From NCBI GenBank assembly GCA_947489665.1, contig CANLEH010000002.1, positions 186,001-250,000 of the forward strand: 64,000 nt of DNA, given 5' to 3'. The translations under genes were made by a program, and so were the position numbers. Shown in pieces: positions 24,863-34,592 of this stretch. How positions within the stretch are numbered: the first letter of the stretch is position 1; each line of letters opens with the position of its first letter. The stretch is from an uncultured Roseicyclus sp. Lineage in GTDB: Bacteria; Pseudomonadota; Alphaproteobacteria; Rhodobacterales; Rhodobacteraceae. The notes below the pieces were generated by a model, which had not been told where the DNA came from, made no database searches, and saw only the letters and a program-made list of their open reading frames with translations.

Positions 24863-25594
24863 CTATTCCGCTGGCTGCGCAACTGCTCCCTGCCGACGCG
24901 CCGTGCGCCACCACCAGATCGCCACGACAAGCACATTAGGCACCCAGCAGGTCCAGCCGAGATAGGGGAAGACCACGTCCATATCCCAGAACAAGCGCAA
25001 GATCGGCAGTTGCAGGCGGAATGAGACAGCTCCAAAGCTGAGTGCTGCCATCATCACCATCCAGCGCTTGTGCATCTCGAAGTTCTTGCGACGGATGTGC
25101 CAGATGCCCATCACCAGCGCACCGAACCATGCGACCGAACCCATGGCGAAGCCAAGCTCGGACCAGAGCGGGTATGACATGTTGAAGCTGATCGGCGGCG
25201 TGGTGAGCGATGCGATGACGACAATCGGCACCAGCGCCCATCCCAGATACACATGTTTGCGCCGGTCACCCCGCCGCCACATCCGGCTTACCTGCAAAGG
25301 TGTCAGCAAAACCGCCAGACCGCCTGCCACCATATGCACGGCCAATATCGATCCCACATTTTCGATATGATGGGCAACATGATCTGCGCCGCGCGAAATC
25401 CCCTCGACCACAAAACCCATCCATGTGGCGGAGAACCCTTGGCCCCAATGGGCAAAGACACCATGGATCAGTCCGGGCGGGACGAATTTGAACGCGGACG
25501 CCGCCGAGAGTGCTGAAAACAGCAGGAACGCGTACCACCCCCAACGGGGCATTTCTCGCTTTGCGATGGGGCGGGATCTTGGCGTGTCTGACAT
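24863..25594 (-). CDS. DUF2306-family membrane protein
   Basis: A 243-residue protein with about five to six hydrophobic helices. HVAHHIENVGSILAVHMVAGGLAVLLTP and the GWALVPIVVIASLTTPP and KNFEMHKRWMVMM segments are the DUF2306 pattern (cytochrome b561/ferric reductase-like fold). The conserved His residues on these helices could bind haem, but I cannot show that. It is separated from the MFS gene by about 100 bases and lies 69 bases beyond the mfd stop, on the mfd strand. Confidence 0.75.
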   Translation of the reverse strand: MSDTPRSRPIAKREMPRWGWYAFLLFSALSAASAFKFVPPGLIHGVFAHWGQGFSATWMGFVVEGISRGADHVAHHIENVGSILAVHMVAGGLAVLLTPLQVSRMWRRGDRRKHVYLGWALVPIVVIASLTTPPISFNMSYPLWSELGFAMGSVAWFGALVMGIWHIRRKNFEMHKRWMVMMAALSFGAVSFRLQLPILRLFWDMDVVFPYLGWTCWVPNVLVVAIWWWRTARRQGAVAQPAE

Positions 25595-25663
25595 CTGCTC
25601 GGGGCCTTTTGCGTGTATGACCTTCGCGCTTTGCGCTCGTTTACCCCGAAACTGGCTCGCGCA

Positions 25664-28600
25664 TCAATGCGACGCCTTTGCAGGCGCTTTGCCCTCAGCG
25701 TGCATCGCCAGATCCCGGGCAATTGCAAAGGCACCTTTGATCTTGTCGCTGTCTTTTTTCCAATCGCGCCGCACAACGATCTTGTTGTCTTTGACCTTCG
25801 CGAGACCCTTCTGATCTTGCACGAAATCAACCAGCCCGCCGGGGTTCGGAAACTTGTCGTTGTGAAACTGGATCGTCGCGCCCTTTGGCCCGGCATCCAG
25901 CTTGGCAATATGGGCCCGCTTGCACATCGCCTTGATGCGAACCACCAGAAGCAGCGTATTGACCTCTTTGGGCAGCGTCCCAAACCGGTCGATCAATTCG
26001 GCGGCGAAGCCTTCCAGATCCACCTTGGTCTCCAGTTGGCTCAGCCTGCGGTATAGCCCCAGGCGCACGTCCAGATCAGGCACATAAGCTTCCGGGATCA
26101 AGACCGGCACACCCAGATTGATCTGCGGCGACCATTGCCCATCGTCGGTCAGAACGCCCTCCGCCTCGCCCGAGCGGATCTTGGCAATCGCCTCCTCCAG
26201 CATCGATTGGTACAGCTCGAAGCCTACCTCTTTCACATGCCCCGATTGCTCTTCACCCACGATATTGCCCGCCCCGCGAATATCGAGGTCCTGGCTCGCA
26301 ATCGTGAAGCCCGCGCCCAAGCTGTCGAGGCTCCCCAAAACACGCAGACGCTTCTCCGCCGTTGGGGTCAACTTGCCGCGCGGCTTCGTTGTCAGATAGG
26401 CGTATGCCCTTGTCTTCGCGCGCCCGACCCGGCCCCGGATCTGATAAAGCTGCGCCAACCCGAACATGTCCGCGCGGTGAATGACCATCGTGTTGGCTGT
26501 CGGAATATCAATGCCGGACTCCACAATCGTGGTCGCAAGAAGCACATCATATTTGCCGTCGTAGAAGGCGACCATCCGGTCGTCCAACTCACCCGCCGCC
26601 ATCTGGCCATGGGCCGTGATGAACGTCACCTCCGGCACGTGGTCGCGGAGGAACTCTTCAATCTCAGGCAGATCCTGAATACGAGGAACCACGTAGAAGC
26701 TCTGCCCACCCCTGTAATGCTCCCGCAACAGCGCCTCGCGGATCGTGACCGCATCGAATTCGCTAACATAGGTCCGGATCGCAAGCCGGTCGACCGGAGG
26801 CGTCCCGATCAGGCTCAGGTCGCGCACGCCTGACAACGACATTTGCAAGGTCCGCGGGATCGGCGTCGCCGAAAGCGTCAGCACATGCACGTCCGAGCGC
26901 ATTTCTTTCAGCCGCTCTTTGTGGGTCACACCAAAGCGCTGTTCCTCGTCAATAATCAGCAAGCCAAGGTTCTTGATCTTCACCTGTTTGGCCAGCACCG
27001 CATGGGTGCCGATCACGATATCAACCGACCCATCGGCCAGGCCCTTGCGGGTATCGGCAGCGTCCTTGGTCGACACAAATCGGCTAAGCTGCCGCACAGT
27101 TACAGGAAAGCCCCGGAACCGCTCGCCAAAGGTCTTGGCGTGCTGACGCGCCAGAAGCGTTGTGGGCGCGATCACGGCCACCTGCATGCCGCTGGCCGCT
27201 GCCACAAAGGCCGCCCGCATCGCCACCTCTGTCTTGCCGAAGCCCACATCGCCCACCACCAGCCGGTCCATGGGCCGCCCCAGCGTCAGATCATCCAACA
27301 CATCGGCAATCGCGGTCAGCTGATCGTCCGTCTCCTCATACGGAAAGCGTGCATTGAACGCCTCCCACATATCGCCGGGCGGCTCGTAGACAGGGGCACT
27401 GCGCAATTCGCGTTCGGCAGCGATCCGGATCAGCTTGTCGGCGATCTGGCGGATGCGTTCCTTGAGTTTTGCTTTCTTGGCCTGCCATGCCCCACCACCG
27501 AGCTTATCAAGCAGGCCTTCATCATGGCCGTAACGGCTGAGCAGTTCGATATTCTCGACCGGCAGGAACAACCGATCCCCACCGGCATATTCCAGTGCCA
27601 CGCATTCATGCGGCGCGCCCACGGCTGTGACTGTCTGAAGCCCGGTATAGCGGCCCACACCATGATCCACATGCACCACCAGATCGCCGGGGCTGAGGCT
27701 TTGGGCTTCGGTCAGATAGTTCTCGGCCCGCTTGACCTTGCGCTTGGGCCGGATCAACCGGTCGCCCAGAACATCCTGTTCTGAGATCACCGCCACGCCG
27801 CCGGACGAAAACGGGCCGGTAAACCCTTCCTCCAACGGCCAGACCGTGAGGTTCAAGCTTCCCGGCTCACCAATATCGCGGGCGTCCGCAACACGCCGGA
27901 TATCCGTCAGCCCCTCATCTTGCAGCAATCCCTCCAGGCGTTCGCGGGCACCGTCGGACCAGCTGGCAATGACAACGGCACGACCTTCACGCATTGCGCG
28001 AACATGATCGGCCAAAGCACCAAAAAGGCTCAGGTTTTCCTGCTGCCGTTCCGGCGCAAAACTGCGCCCGATCCGCCCGCCGGCATCGATGACCCCGGGA
28101 CCAGACGCCGCCGAATGGACCGAGAATTGCAGAACCCGCTTTCCATCGATTGCCCGCTCCCACGCGTCATCATCCAGATAGAGCAATTCTGGCGGTGCGG
28201 GCTTGTAGACCGTGTCGAGCCGCCCCTTCTGCGTCAGTGCTGTCTTACGTGTATCATACTGGTCCGTGATGCTGTCCCACCGGGCAACACGTTGCGGCGT
28301 GCTTTGATCATCCAGCGTGATGGTTGCATCTGGCAGGTAGTCGAAGAGCGTCTCCAACCGTTCATGAAAGAAGGGGAGCCAATGCTCCATCCCTTGCGCC
28401 TTTCGCCCCGCCGTGACGGCCTCATAGAGCGGGTCCTCTGATCCGCCTGCCCCGAACTCCACCCGATAATTCTGTCGAAACCGGGCAATGGCAGCGTCAT
28501 CCAGGATGACCTCGGAAACGGGGGCCAATTCGATACGCTCAAGTTTTTCTGATGTGCGCTGACTGACTGGATCGAACCGCCGCGCCCCGTCTAGAACGTC

Positions 28601-29131
28601 GCCAAACAGATCAAGCCGAACGGGCTGTGCCTCACCCGGCGGCCAAACATCGATGATGCCGCCACGCACAGCATAGTCGCCGGGTTCTGTGACCGTGGGG
28701 GCCTGCACATAGCCCATGCGCACAAGGAACGCGCGCAGTGCGTCTTCATCAATCCTGCCATCGACCTGCGCCACGAATGCTGATGAGGCCAGCAATTCAC
28801 GCTGTGGCACATATTGCGTCGCCGCATTCAGCGTCGTCAGCAAGATAAAAGGCCCTTTCAGCCCGCCGGCCAGAGTTGCCAATGTGGCCATCCGCGCAGC
28901 AGATATTTCAGCCTGCGGACTGACGCGGTCATAAGGCAGGCAATCCCATCCGGGGAATTCCAATACCGGCACCGTCGGGTCAAAAAAGCGCAACGCGTCC
29001 GCCATGGCGCGCAGACGCTTGTCGTCGCGCGCGACGTGCACCACCGGGCCTGACGCGGCTTCGCGCAGGACCAAGGTTGCATCGAACCCCTCAGGGGCAC
29101 CACCGCAAAGGATATGCTTGGGATCAGCCAT
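25664..29131 (-). CDS. mfd: transcription-repair coupling factor
   Basis: A 1155-residue SF2 translocase. The N-terminal UvrB-like region has GWDCLPYDRVSPQ and IDVWPPGEAQPVRLDLFGD. The CarD-like RNA-polymerase interaction domain begins near VVHVDHGVGRYTGL. The RecG-like motor has Walker A GDVGFGKTEVAMRAAF, DEEQRFGVTHKE and LSATPIPRTLQMSL. A C-terminal TRCF domain ends the protein. It removes stalled polymerase at lesions and recruits UvrA. The length is normal. Confidence 0.97.
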   Translation of the reverse strand: MADPKHILCGGAPEGFDATLVLREAASGPVVHVARDDKRLRAMADALRFFDPTVPVLEFPGWDCLPYDRVSPQAEISAARMATLATLAGGLKGPFILLTTLNAATQYVPQRELLASSAFVAQVDGRIDEDALRAFLVRMGYVQAPTVTEPGDYAVRGGIIDVWPPGEAQPVRLDLFGDVLDGARRFDPVSQRTSEKLERIELAPVSEVILDDAAIARFRQNYRVEFGAGGSEDPLYEAVTAGRKAQGMEHWLPFFHERLETLFDYLPDATITLDDQSTPQRVARWDSITDQYDTRKTALTQKGRLDTVYKPAPPELLYLDDDAWERAIDGKRVLQFSVHSAASGPGVIDAGGRIGRSFAPERQQENLSLFGALADHVRAMREGRAVVIASWSDGARERLEGLLQDEGLTDIRRVADARDIGEPGSLNLTVWPLEEGFTGPFSSGGVAVISEQDVLGDRLIRPKRKVKRAENYLTEAQSLSPGDLVVHVDHGVGRYTGLQTVTAVGAPHECVALEYAGGDRLFLPVENIELLSRYGHDEGLLDKLGGGAWQAKKAKLKERIRQIADKLIRIAAERELRSAPVYEPPGDMWEAFNARFPYEETDDQLTAIADVLDDLTLGRPMDRLVVGDVGFGKTEVAMRAAFVAAASGMQVAVIAPTTLLARQHAKTFGERFRGFPVTVRQLSRFVSTKDAADTRKGLADGSVDIVIGTHAVLAKQVKIKNLGLLIIDEEQRFGVTHKERLKEMRSDVHVLTLSATPIPRTLQMSLSGVRDLSLIGTPPVDRLAIRTYVSEFDAVTIREALLREHYRGGQSFYVVPRIQDLPEIEEFLRDHVPEVTFITAHGQMAAGELDDRMVAFYDGKYDVLLATTIVESGIDIPTANTMVIHRADMFGLAQLYQIRGRVGRAKTRAYAYLTTKPRGKLTPTAEKRLRVLGSLDSLGAGFTIASQDLDIRGAGNIVGEEQSGHVKEVGFELYQSMLEEAIAKIRSGEAEGVLTDDGQWSPQINLGVPVLIPEAYVPDLDVRLGLYRRLSQLETKVDLEGFAAELIDRFGTLPKEVNTLLLVVRIKAMCKRAHIAKLDAGPKGATIQFHNDKFPNPGGLVDFVQDQKGLAKVKDNKIVVRRDWKKDSDKIKGAFAIARDLAMHAEGKAPAKASH

Positions 29132-29172
29132 GAAGCGCCTGACCTACGCCGCCGCGCGCGCGTGTCAAGGTG

Positions 29173-29691
29173 TCAGCCGAACGGACCGACATTCACATTC
29201 TGATACATGCCCCAGAATGCAGTGATGAAGATGAACACCACACCCATCATCTGCACGATCAACCGATGTTGCCGCAAAATGGCCGGAACCTTGGCATAGC
29301 CGCTGTCGTGCAACCGTCGCGAGGTCCAGACGCCAAGCGCGAGGACCAACATCGAAGGACACAGGAGCAAGAAGATCGCCTGGCTGAATTCGACTCCATA
29401 GGCCCATCCCGTGATGGCGAGACCCGTCAACAGGAAGGTGGCGAATGCGACGGCGGCCACGCCCGACGTTTCCGCATATTGCAGCATCCGCTCGGCGTTC
29501 ATACGCGTCAGCACCATCATGTCGGCCTCAGCCCTCTCATCCCCGCGCTTGGCACGGCTGACAAGGTGGAAGGGCACACCGATGGTCCAATGGCTCAGCG
29601 AGGACCAGAGGATCGCCAGAACGATCCAGTACCACATGTTCGAAAATGACCTGAGGTTGATCACTTCGGTGACGAGATCGAGGAAATCCAA
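29173..29691 (-). CDS. conserved membrane protein, often labelled 'component of SufBCD complex'
   Basis: A 172-residue protein with four hydrophobic helices (IVLAILWSSLSHWTIG; AVAFATFLLTGLAITGW; FLLLCPSMLVLALGVW; QMMGVVFIFITAFWG). It matches Rhodobacterales proteins carrying that label, but I know of no biochemical support for it. I placed the start at TTG 29691 because the family N-terminus is about M-D-L..., without a good ribosome binding site. A GTG at 29769 is an alternative. Confidence 0.65.
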   Translation of the reverse strand: MDFLDLVTEVINLRSFSNMWYWIVLAILWSSLSHWTIGVPFHLVSRAKRGDERAEADMMVLTRMNAERMLQYAETSGVAAVAFATFLLTGLAITGWAYGVEFSQAIFLLLCPSMLVLALGVWTSRRLHDSGYAKVPAILRQHRLIVQMMGVVFIFITAFWGMYQNVNVGPFG

Positions 29692-29835
29692 GGGGAGCTC
29701 TTGCTGAGTGCCGACAATTCGCGCGCACCATATGCGCGGGATTTGTCGGATGCCACCCCCCGGCAGCACGCTTGCACCAAAAGCGTTGCCATGGCACCTC
29801 TGTCAATGAAACGTGACGACCGAAAGACCTTACAG

Positions 29836-30834
29836 ATGAGTGTGAACCAAGCCCCTTTCCCCCTGGCCCGTTTCCGCCGGACACGCGCCGCGGCCCCCAT
29901 CCGCAATCTGGTGCGGGAAAGCAGCTTGAGCGTGCACGATCTGATCTGGCCTGTCTTCGTCTGTGCCGGGCAGAACGAACGCCAAAAAGTGGCCTCCATG
30001 CCGGGTGTTGAGCGTTTGTCGGTTGACCTGCTGGTGGACGCCGCACGTGAGGCTGCGTCGCTTGGCATCCCCGCGATCTGCATCTTTCCCTACACGGATC
30101 CGTCCCTGAAGACCGAGCTCTGCGAAGAGGCGTGGAACCCCGACAACCTGTCCAACTGCGCGATCCGCGCGATCCGCAATGCAGGCATCGAGATTGCGAT
30201 CATGACCGACATCGCGCTCGACCCCTACAACGCCAACGGCCATGACGGGATCGTGCGCGACGGCATCATCGTGAATGACGAAACGGTCGAAGCGCTCGTC
30301 AAAATGGGTTTGGCGCAGGCCGAGGCCGGGGCTGACATCCTGGGCCCCTCCGACATGATGGACGGGCGCATCGGGGCGATCCGCGCAGCCCTTGAGGCCG
30401 AAAACCACACCAACGTCACCATCATGTCCTACGCCGCCAAGTTCGCGAGCGCCTATTACGGCCCATTCCGGGATGCGGTCGGTGCATCCGGCGCCCTCAA
30501 AGGTGACAAGAAAACCTACCAGATTGACCCGCTGAACGGGCGCGAAGCGTTGCGCTGCGTCGAACGCGACCTGCGTGAAGGGGCCGATATGGTCATGGTC
30601 AAACCCGGCCTGCCGTACCTAGACATGTGCCGCCAGGTGAAAGACCGCTTCGGCGCACCGACCTACGCTTACCAAGTCAGTGGCGAATACGCGATGGTGG
30701 AGGCCGCGGCCGCCAATGGCTGGATCGACGGCGAAAAGGTCATGCTGGAAAGCCTGATGGCCTTTCGGCGCGCGGGCTGTGACGGAGTGTTGACCTATTT
30801 CGCACCTCGCGTGGCCCGCATCCTCAACGGATAG
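29836..30834 (+). CDS. hemB: delta-aminolevulinic acid dehydratase (porphobilinogen synthase)
   Basis: A 332-residue HemB that joins two 5-aminolevulinates to porphobilinogen. The Schiff-base lysines are Lys202 (SYAAKFAS) and Lys256 (MVKPG). The zinc cysteine cluster is absent: the segment reads DIALDPYNANGHDG with Asp in place of the first Cys, so it is the magnesium-type or metal-independent form seen in Rhodobacter. The start at 29836 gives the family N-terminus; an ATG at 29806 is possible. Confidence 0.95.
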   Translation: MSVNQAPFPLARFRRTRAAAPIRNLVRESSLSVHDLIWPVFVCAGQNERQKVASMPGVERLSVDLLVDAAREAASLGIPAICIFPYTDPSLKTELCEEAWNPDNLSNCAIRAIRNAGIEIAIMTDIALDPYNANGHDGIVRDGIIVNDETVEALVKMGLAQAEAGADILGPSDMMDGRIGAIRAALEAENHTNVTIMSYAAKFASAYYGPFRDAVGASGALKGDKKTYQIDPLNGREALRCVERDLREGADMVMVKPGLPYLDMCRQVKDRFGAPTYAYQVSGEYAMVEAAAANGWIDGEKVMLESLMAFRRAGCDGVLTYFAPRVARILNG

Positions 30835-30964
30835 CCCCCCAATCGGCAAAAACCCGCAGATATTGCGTCTTGGCGGATGACAGCCCCGCCGTTTCGGCGT
30901 ATTCTTGCCACCAAGGATCGGGGCACAAAGCCCCGGCACGAGGCAATTAGGCAAGGTATTTCCC

Positions 30965-31525
30965 ATGGCAGATGGTCTTTCCAGACGTTCCCTTCTTCTC
31001 GGCGCAGGCGCCGCCCCGCTTTTGGCGGCCTGTGGCAACCCGCTTGGCAATTCAAACGCGCCGCGCATCGACAGCCGCGTTGATGCTGCAATTGATTTCA
31101 TGGTGGCCGAGGTTCCGGGCACGCAGGATCTGGTGAACAACGCGTCAGGCATGCTTGTCATGCCGCTGATCACCGAAGCAGGCTTTGGCTTTGGCGGCGC
31201 CTATGGGCGTGGCGCGCTGCGTGTGGGCGGGGCCACTGTCGATTACTACTCTGCTGTTTCTGGCAGCTTCGGGCTTCAGATCGGGGCGCAGCAATATGCC
31301 CATACCCTGTTTTTCATGAACCCCGACGCGCTGGCTGAATTCCGCAATTCCGTGGGCTGGTCCGTGGGCGCCGATGTCCGCTATGCAGTCAACACCAATG
31401 CGGGCTCCCTTGGCTTTGACACGGCGACCCTGTCCGAGCCTGTCATCGCCGTGATCTATGGGCAGGCCGGGCTGATCATCGGCGCCACACTCGACGGCAC
31501 GCGCTACACGCGCATCATTCCCTGA
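30965..31525 (+). CDS. YSC84/SYLF-domain lipoprotein
   Basis: A 186-residue protein. The N-terminus SRRSLLLGAGAAPLLAAC combines a twin-arginine motif with a lipobox (LAAC), so it is probably exported folded and lipidated at Cys23. The rest is a SYLF-like domain: VNNASGMLVMPLITEAGFGFGG and a C-terminal GQAGLIIGATLDG. SYLF domains bind lipids. The 76 bases after it hold a GC-rich hairpin (31552-31567) with no T-run. Confidence 0.8.
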   Translation: MADGLSRRSLLLGAGAAPLLAACGNPLGNSNAPRIDSRVDAAIDFMVAEVPGTQDLVNNASGMLVMPLITEAGFGFGGAYGRGALRVGGATVDYYSAVSGSFGLQIGAQQYAHTLFFMNPDALAEFRNSVGWSVGADVRYAVNTNAGSLGFDTATLSEPVIAVIYGQAGLIIGATLDGTRYTRIIP

Positions 31526-31601
31526 CTTACCTCGCGCAAGCGTGACTGGATGCGGCCCTCGGGCCGCGCCATCTTTCGGCAGCACCTGACCGGAGGTTTC
31601 C

Positions 31602-32069
31602 ATGCTGCGCTATTTCCTTGCCCTCATCCTGCTCTCCCTGCCTGCCACCGCGCAGGACGATGCAATCGCTGACCTCTCTACCCTGCCCGGCTGGGAAATG
31701 CATGTAACCTCTTACGACTTCGAAACGCTCGTCGCGCGGACCCGCGACGCCGTGGGTGCAAATGGATTGGCGGTGGTCACGCAAGCCGGACCAACCGGGG
31801 CTGCTGCCCGGCGCGGCATAGAGATACCCGGCAATCGCGTGATCGGTGCCTTCAACAACGACTTTGCCGTGCGCCTCTTGCGCCTGTCGACCGAGGCGAT
31901 GATCCACGCCCCGATCCGGCTTTATGTCACCGAGAACGCGGATGGCACCGCGACCCTGTCCTACATCGCCCCGTCTTCCATATTGGCCCCCTACGCCGCC
32001 GCATCAGACGTCGCGTCGGAACTTGATGATGTGTTTGCTGCCATTGCTCAGGACGCCATCGCGCGCTAG
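31602..32069 (+). CDS. DUF302-domain secreted protein
   Basis: A 155-residue protein with a signal peptide (MLRYFLALILLSLPATAQ). The DUF302 part shows SYDFETLVARTRDAVGANGLAVVTQ, IEIPGNRVIGAFNNDFAVRLL and PIRLYVTENADGTATLSYIAPSSIL. DUF302 proteins are small periplasmic proteins of unclear role. It is one of three exported or membrane-bound products in a row (SYLF lipoprotein, DUF302, acylase). Confidence 0.8.
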   Translation: MLRYFLALILLSLPATAQDDAIADLSTLPGWEMHVTSYDFETLVARTRDAVGANGLAVVTQAGPTGAAARRGIEIPGNRVIGAFNNDFAVRLLRLSTEAMIHAPIRLYVTENADGTATLSYIAPSSILAPYAAASDVASELDDVFAAIAQDAIAR

Positions 32070-32111
32070 ACGCGGGCGATGCAGTGATCCCTAGCGAAGG
32101 ACCGCCCTCGA

Positions 32112-34592
32112 ATGATGACTCTGTTACGATGGCTGACGCGGCTTGTGGCCGCCGGTATCGTCTTGGTCGTCCTCGTTGCCATGCTGGCCTATTGGATCGC
32201 CGGGCGCTCGATCCCCGATTATGAAGCCGACTGGTCCGTCCCCGGCCTCGACGGTGAGGTGGAAATCGTCCGAAATACCGCTGCCGTCCCGCATATCTTC
32301 GGGCTGACGGACCACGATGTGCACTACGGCCTTGGGTTCGTTCATGCGCAGGACAGGCTGTGGCAGATGCTGATGCTGCGCCGCACATCGCAAGGGCGGC
32401 TGTCGGAACTGTTCGGGTCCCGCACGCTGGAAGTTGATGACCTCATGCGGCGGCTTGATCTGGATGGTCATGCCACCCGGTCGCTTGATGCCTTCTCGGA
32501 CGAAAGCCTCGGTGCACTGCAGGCCTACGCGGACGGCGTAAACGCCTGGCTGCGCCTTGTCGGGTCGGAGGCGCTGGGACGCGGCGCGCCCGAATTGTTC
32601 CTGTTCGAGCCTGAGATCGCGCCGTGGCGCCCCAACGATTCCGTTGCGATTTCGCTGCTGGTCGCGCTCGAATCCGCAACGCATCACGAATACGAAATCC
32701 TGCGCGCCCGTACGTCGCTGGCCTTGCCGGAACCGGGCCGCATCGTCGACATCATGCCAGATGCGCCGGGCACCGGCGCGGCGGAATTGGGTGATATCGC
32801 GGCGATCCTCGACATCCCGCGCACGCTCTTCGCGGATGCTGGAGAAGTCGCTGGCCCGCGTGACGCGCTGCATCCCAATGCGCAGGGTGTGAACCGGGGC
32901 GGAGCATCGAACATCTGGGCTGCGGCCCCCTCACGCTCGGCGGCGAGTGGCGCGCTGATGGCGTCTGATCCGCATGTCACGCTGACCGCTCCGTCATCGT
33001 GGTATCTCGCTCGACTGGAACTTGCGACTGGCGGCGTGATTGGCGCGACCATCCCCGGCATGCCAAGCATCCTCAATGGCCGGTCGGAGCAGATAAGCTG
33101 GGGCATCACCGCAGCATATCTCGATGACATCGACCTCTATGTTGAAGAGCTCAACCCAGACAATCCGCAGCAATACCGCACGCCGGATGGGTGGGCCGAG
33201 TTTGAGACGCGGCGCGAGATCATCCAGATCGCAGGCGAAGCGCCCGTCACCATAACCCTTCGCGAGACTGAGAATGGGCCCGTTATCCCCGGTGCGCATT
33301 GGGGGCTGAGCAATGTGACCCCAGCGGGCCATGTCATGTCGATGCGATGGACGGGTTTAAGCGACGAATTCACCTCGATCCAGACCGGCCTGCGCCTGAT
33401 GCGCGCGCGCACCGTAGAAGAGGCGTTGGCCACGGGTGAGGATTTCGTCGCACCCTCGGCAAACCTGATGGTCGCGGCTGCTGACGGGCAAATCGGCATG
33501 CAGGTCATTGGCCATATGCCTTGGCGCTTGATCGAGCATGAGACCGAGGCGCGCATGCCGTCGCGCGGCTGGATCGAAGGCAATCGCTGGCAGGGCATAA
33601 CCCAGTATTTCGCCAACCCCACCTTTGTGGATCCCGAGAGCGGCGTTTTGGGCAACACCAACAACAAGATGGTCGACCGCGATTTCCCGCTTCATGTCTC
33701 CTACCATTGGGGCGACACGCAGCGCATCGACCGCCTCAGCCGGTTGATGGAGGCGCGCGCGGTCCACACCCGCGACAGTTTCATCGAAGCGCAGCTTGAT
33801 ACCGTCTCCCCCGCCGCGCGGAACCTTTTGCCGCTGGTCGCTCGTGATCTGTGGTTCACGGGGGAACCCGCCGCCCCCGGCACGCCGGAACGTCGCCGAC
33901 AGCGCGCCTTGGAATTGCTGGCGGACTGGAACGGTGAGATGAACGAACATCTGCCTGAACCACTCATTTTCGCGTCCTGGATGCGGCATCTGCAACAGCG
34001 CCTGATCCGCGACGATATTGGCCCCCTTGCCGAGGAATTCTGGCAGGTCGAGCCGGTCTTTTTGGAGCGCGTCTTTCGCGATGTCGACGGGGCCTCGACT
34101 TGGTGCGATGTGCGCCCGTCTACGGCGACCGAGACCTGCACCGACATCGCGCGTGTGGCCCTTGATGAAGCTCTGCAAGAGCTGTCTGAGGCTTACGGCG
34201 ATGATATCGAAAGCTGGCGCTGGGGGGCGGCGCACGAAGCGCTGCACGAACATCCCGTGCTGGGTCAGACGCGGCTATTCTCCTGGATCGTGAACATTCG
34301 TCAGGCCACGTCCGGCGGGGATTTCACCCTAAACCGCGCCGCAACGCCCGGAACCGGACCGGAGCCGTACCTGAACACCCATGCCGCCGGTTATCGTGGT
34401 GTCTACGATTTTGCCGATCCTGACAGTTCGGTCTTCATCATTGCAACCGGGCAGTCTGGCCACCCGCTCAGCCGTCACTACGACGATTTGGGCGATCTAT
34501 GGCGACGGGGCGAATATGTTCCCATGACCCTCGACCCCGAACTGGCGCGCGCGGGCAATCTGGGGATCACGCGGCTGAGCCCATCCCAATAG
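32112..34592 (+). CDS. penicillin acylase-family N-terminal nucleophile hydrolase
   Basis: An 826-residue Ntn hydrolase with an N-terminal membrane anchor (about residues 10-30). VPHIFGLTDHDVHYGLGFVHAQDRLWQM starts the alpha chain. The self-cleavage site is in NRGGASNIW, making Ser266 the catalytic nucleophile of the beta chain. It cleaves amide side chains. This family includes penicillin and AHL acylases; the substrate is not known. Its 3' end overlaps the convergent GAF-EAL gene by 26 bases. Confidence 0.88.
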   Translation: MMTLLRWLTRLVAAGIVLVVLVAMLAYWIAGRSIPDYEADWSVPGLDGEVEIVRNTAAVPHIFGLTDHDVHYGLGFVHAQDRLWQMLMLRRTSQGRLSELFGSRTLEVDDLMRRLDLDGHATRSLDAFSDESLGALQAYADGVNAWLRLVGSEALGRGAPELFLFEPEIAPWRPNDSVAISLLVALESATHHEYEILRARTSLALPEPGRIVDIMPDAPGTGAAELGDIAAILDIPRTLFADAGEVAGPRDALHPNAQGVNRGGASNIWAAAPSRSAASGALMASDPHVTLTAPSSWYLARLELATGGVIGATIPGMPSILNGRSEQISWGITAAYLDDIDLYVEELNPDNPQQYRTPDGWAEFETRREIIQIAGEAPVTITLRETENGPVIPGAHWGLSNVTPAGHVMSMRWTGLSDEFTSIQTGLRLMRARTVEEALATGEDFVAPSANLMVAAADGQIGMQVIGHMPWRLIEHETEARMPSRGWIEGNRWQGITQYFANPTFVDPESGVLGNTNNKMVDRDFPLHVSYHWGDTQRIDRLSRLMEARAVHTRDSFIEAQLDTVSPAARNLLPLVARDLWFTGEPAAPGTPERRRQRALELLADWNGEMNEHLPEPLIFASWMRHLQQRLIRDDIGPLAEEFWQVEPVFLERVFRDVDGASTWCDVRPSTATETCTDIARVALDEALQELSEAYGDDIESWRWGAAHEALHEHPVLGQTRLFSWIVNIRQATSGGDFTLNRAATPGTGPEPYLNTHAAGYRGVYDFADPDSSVFIIATGQSGHPLSRHYDDLGDLWRRGEYVPMTLDPELARAGNLGITRLSPSQ

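Noticed and set aside
26843-27784. Long plus-strand open frame inside mfd
   Set aside because: It is antisense to the conserved Mfd helicase motifs and shows no family similarity.
29173-29691. Assigning the membrane protein to the SufBCD iron-sulfur system
   Set aside because: The label is only an annotation habit; no suf genes are near, and the protein has four membrane helices without cluster-binding residues.
31552-31567. GCGGCCC/GGGCCGC hairpin as terminator of the SYLF lipoprotein gene
   Set aside because: There is no T-run on either side; it may only be GC-rich coincidence.
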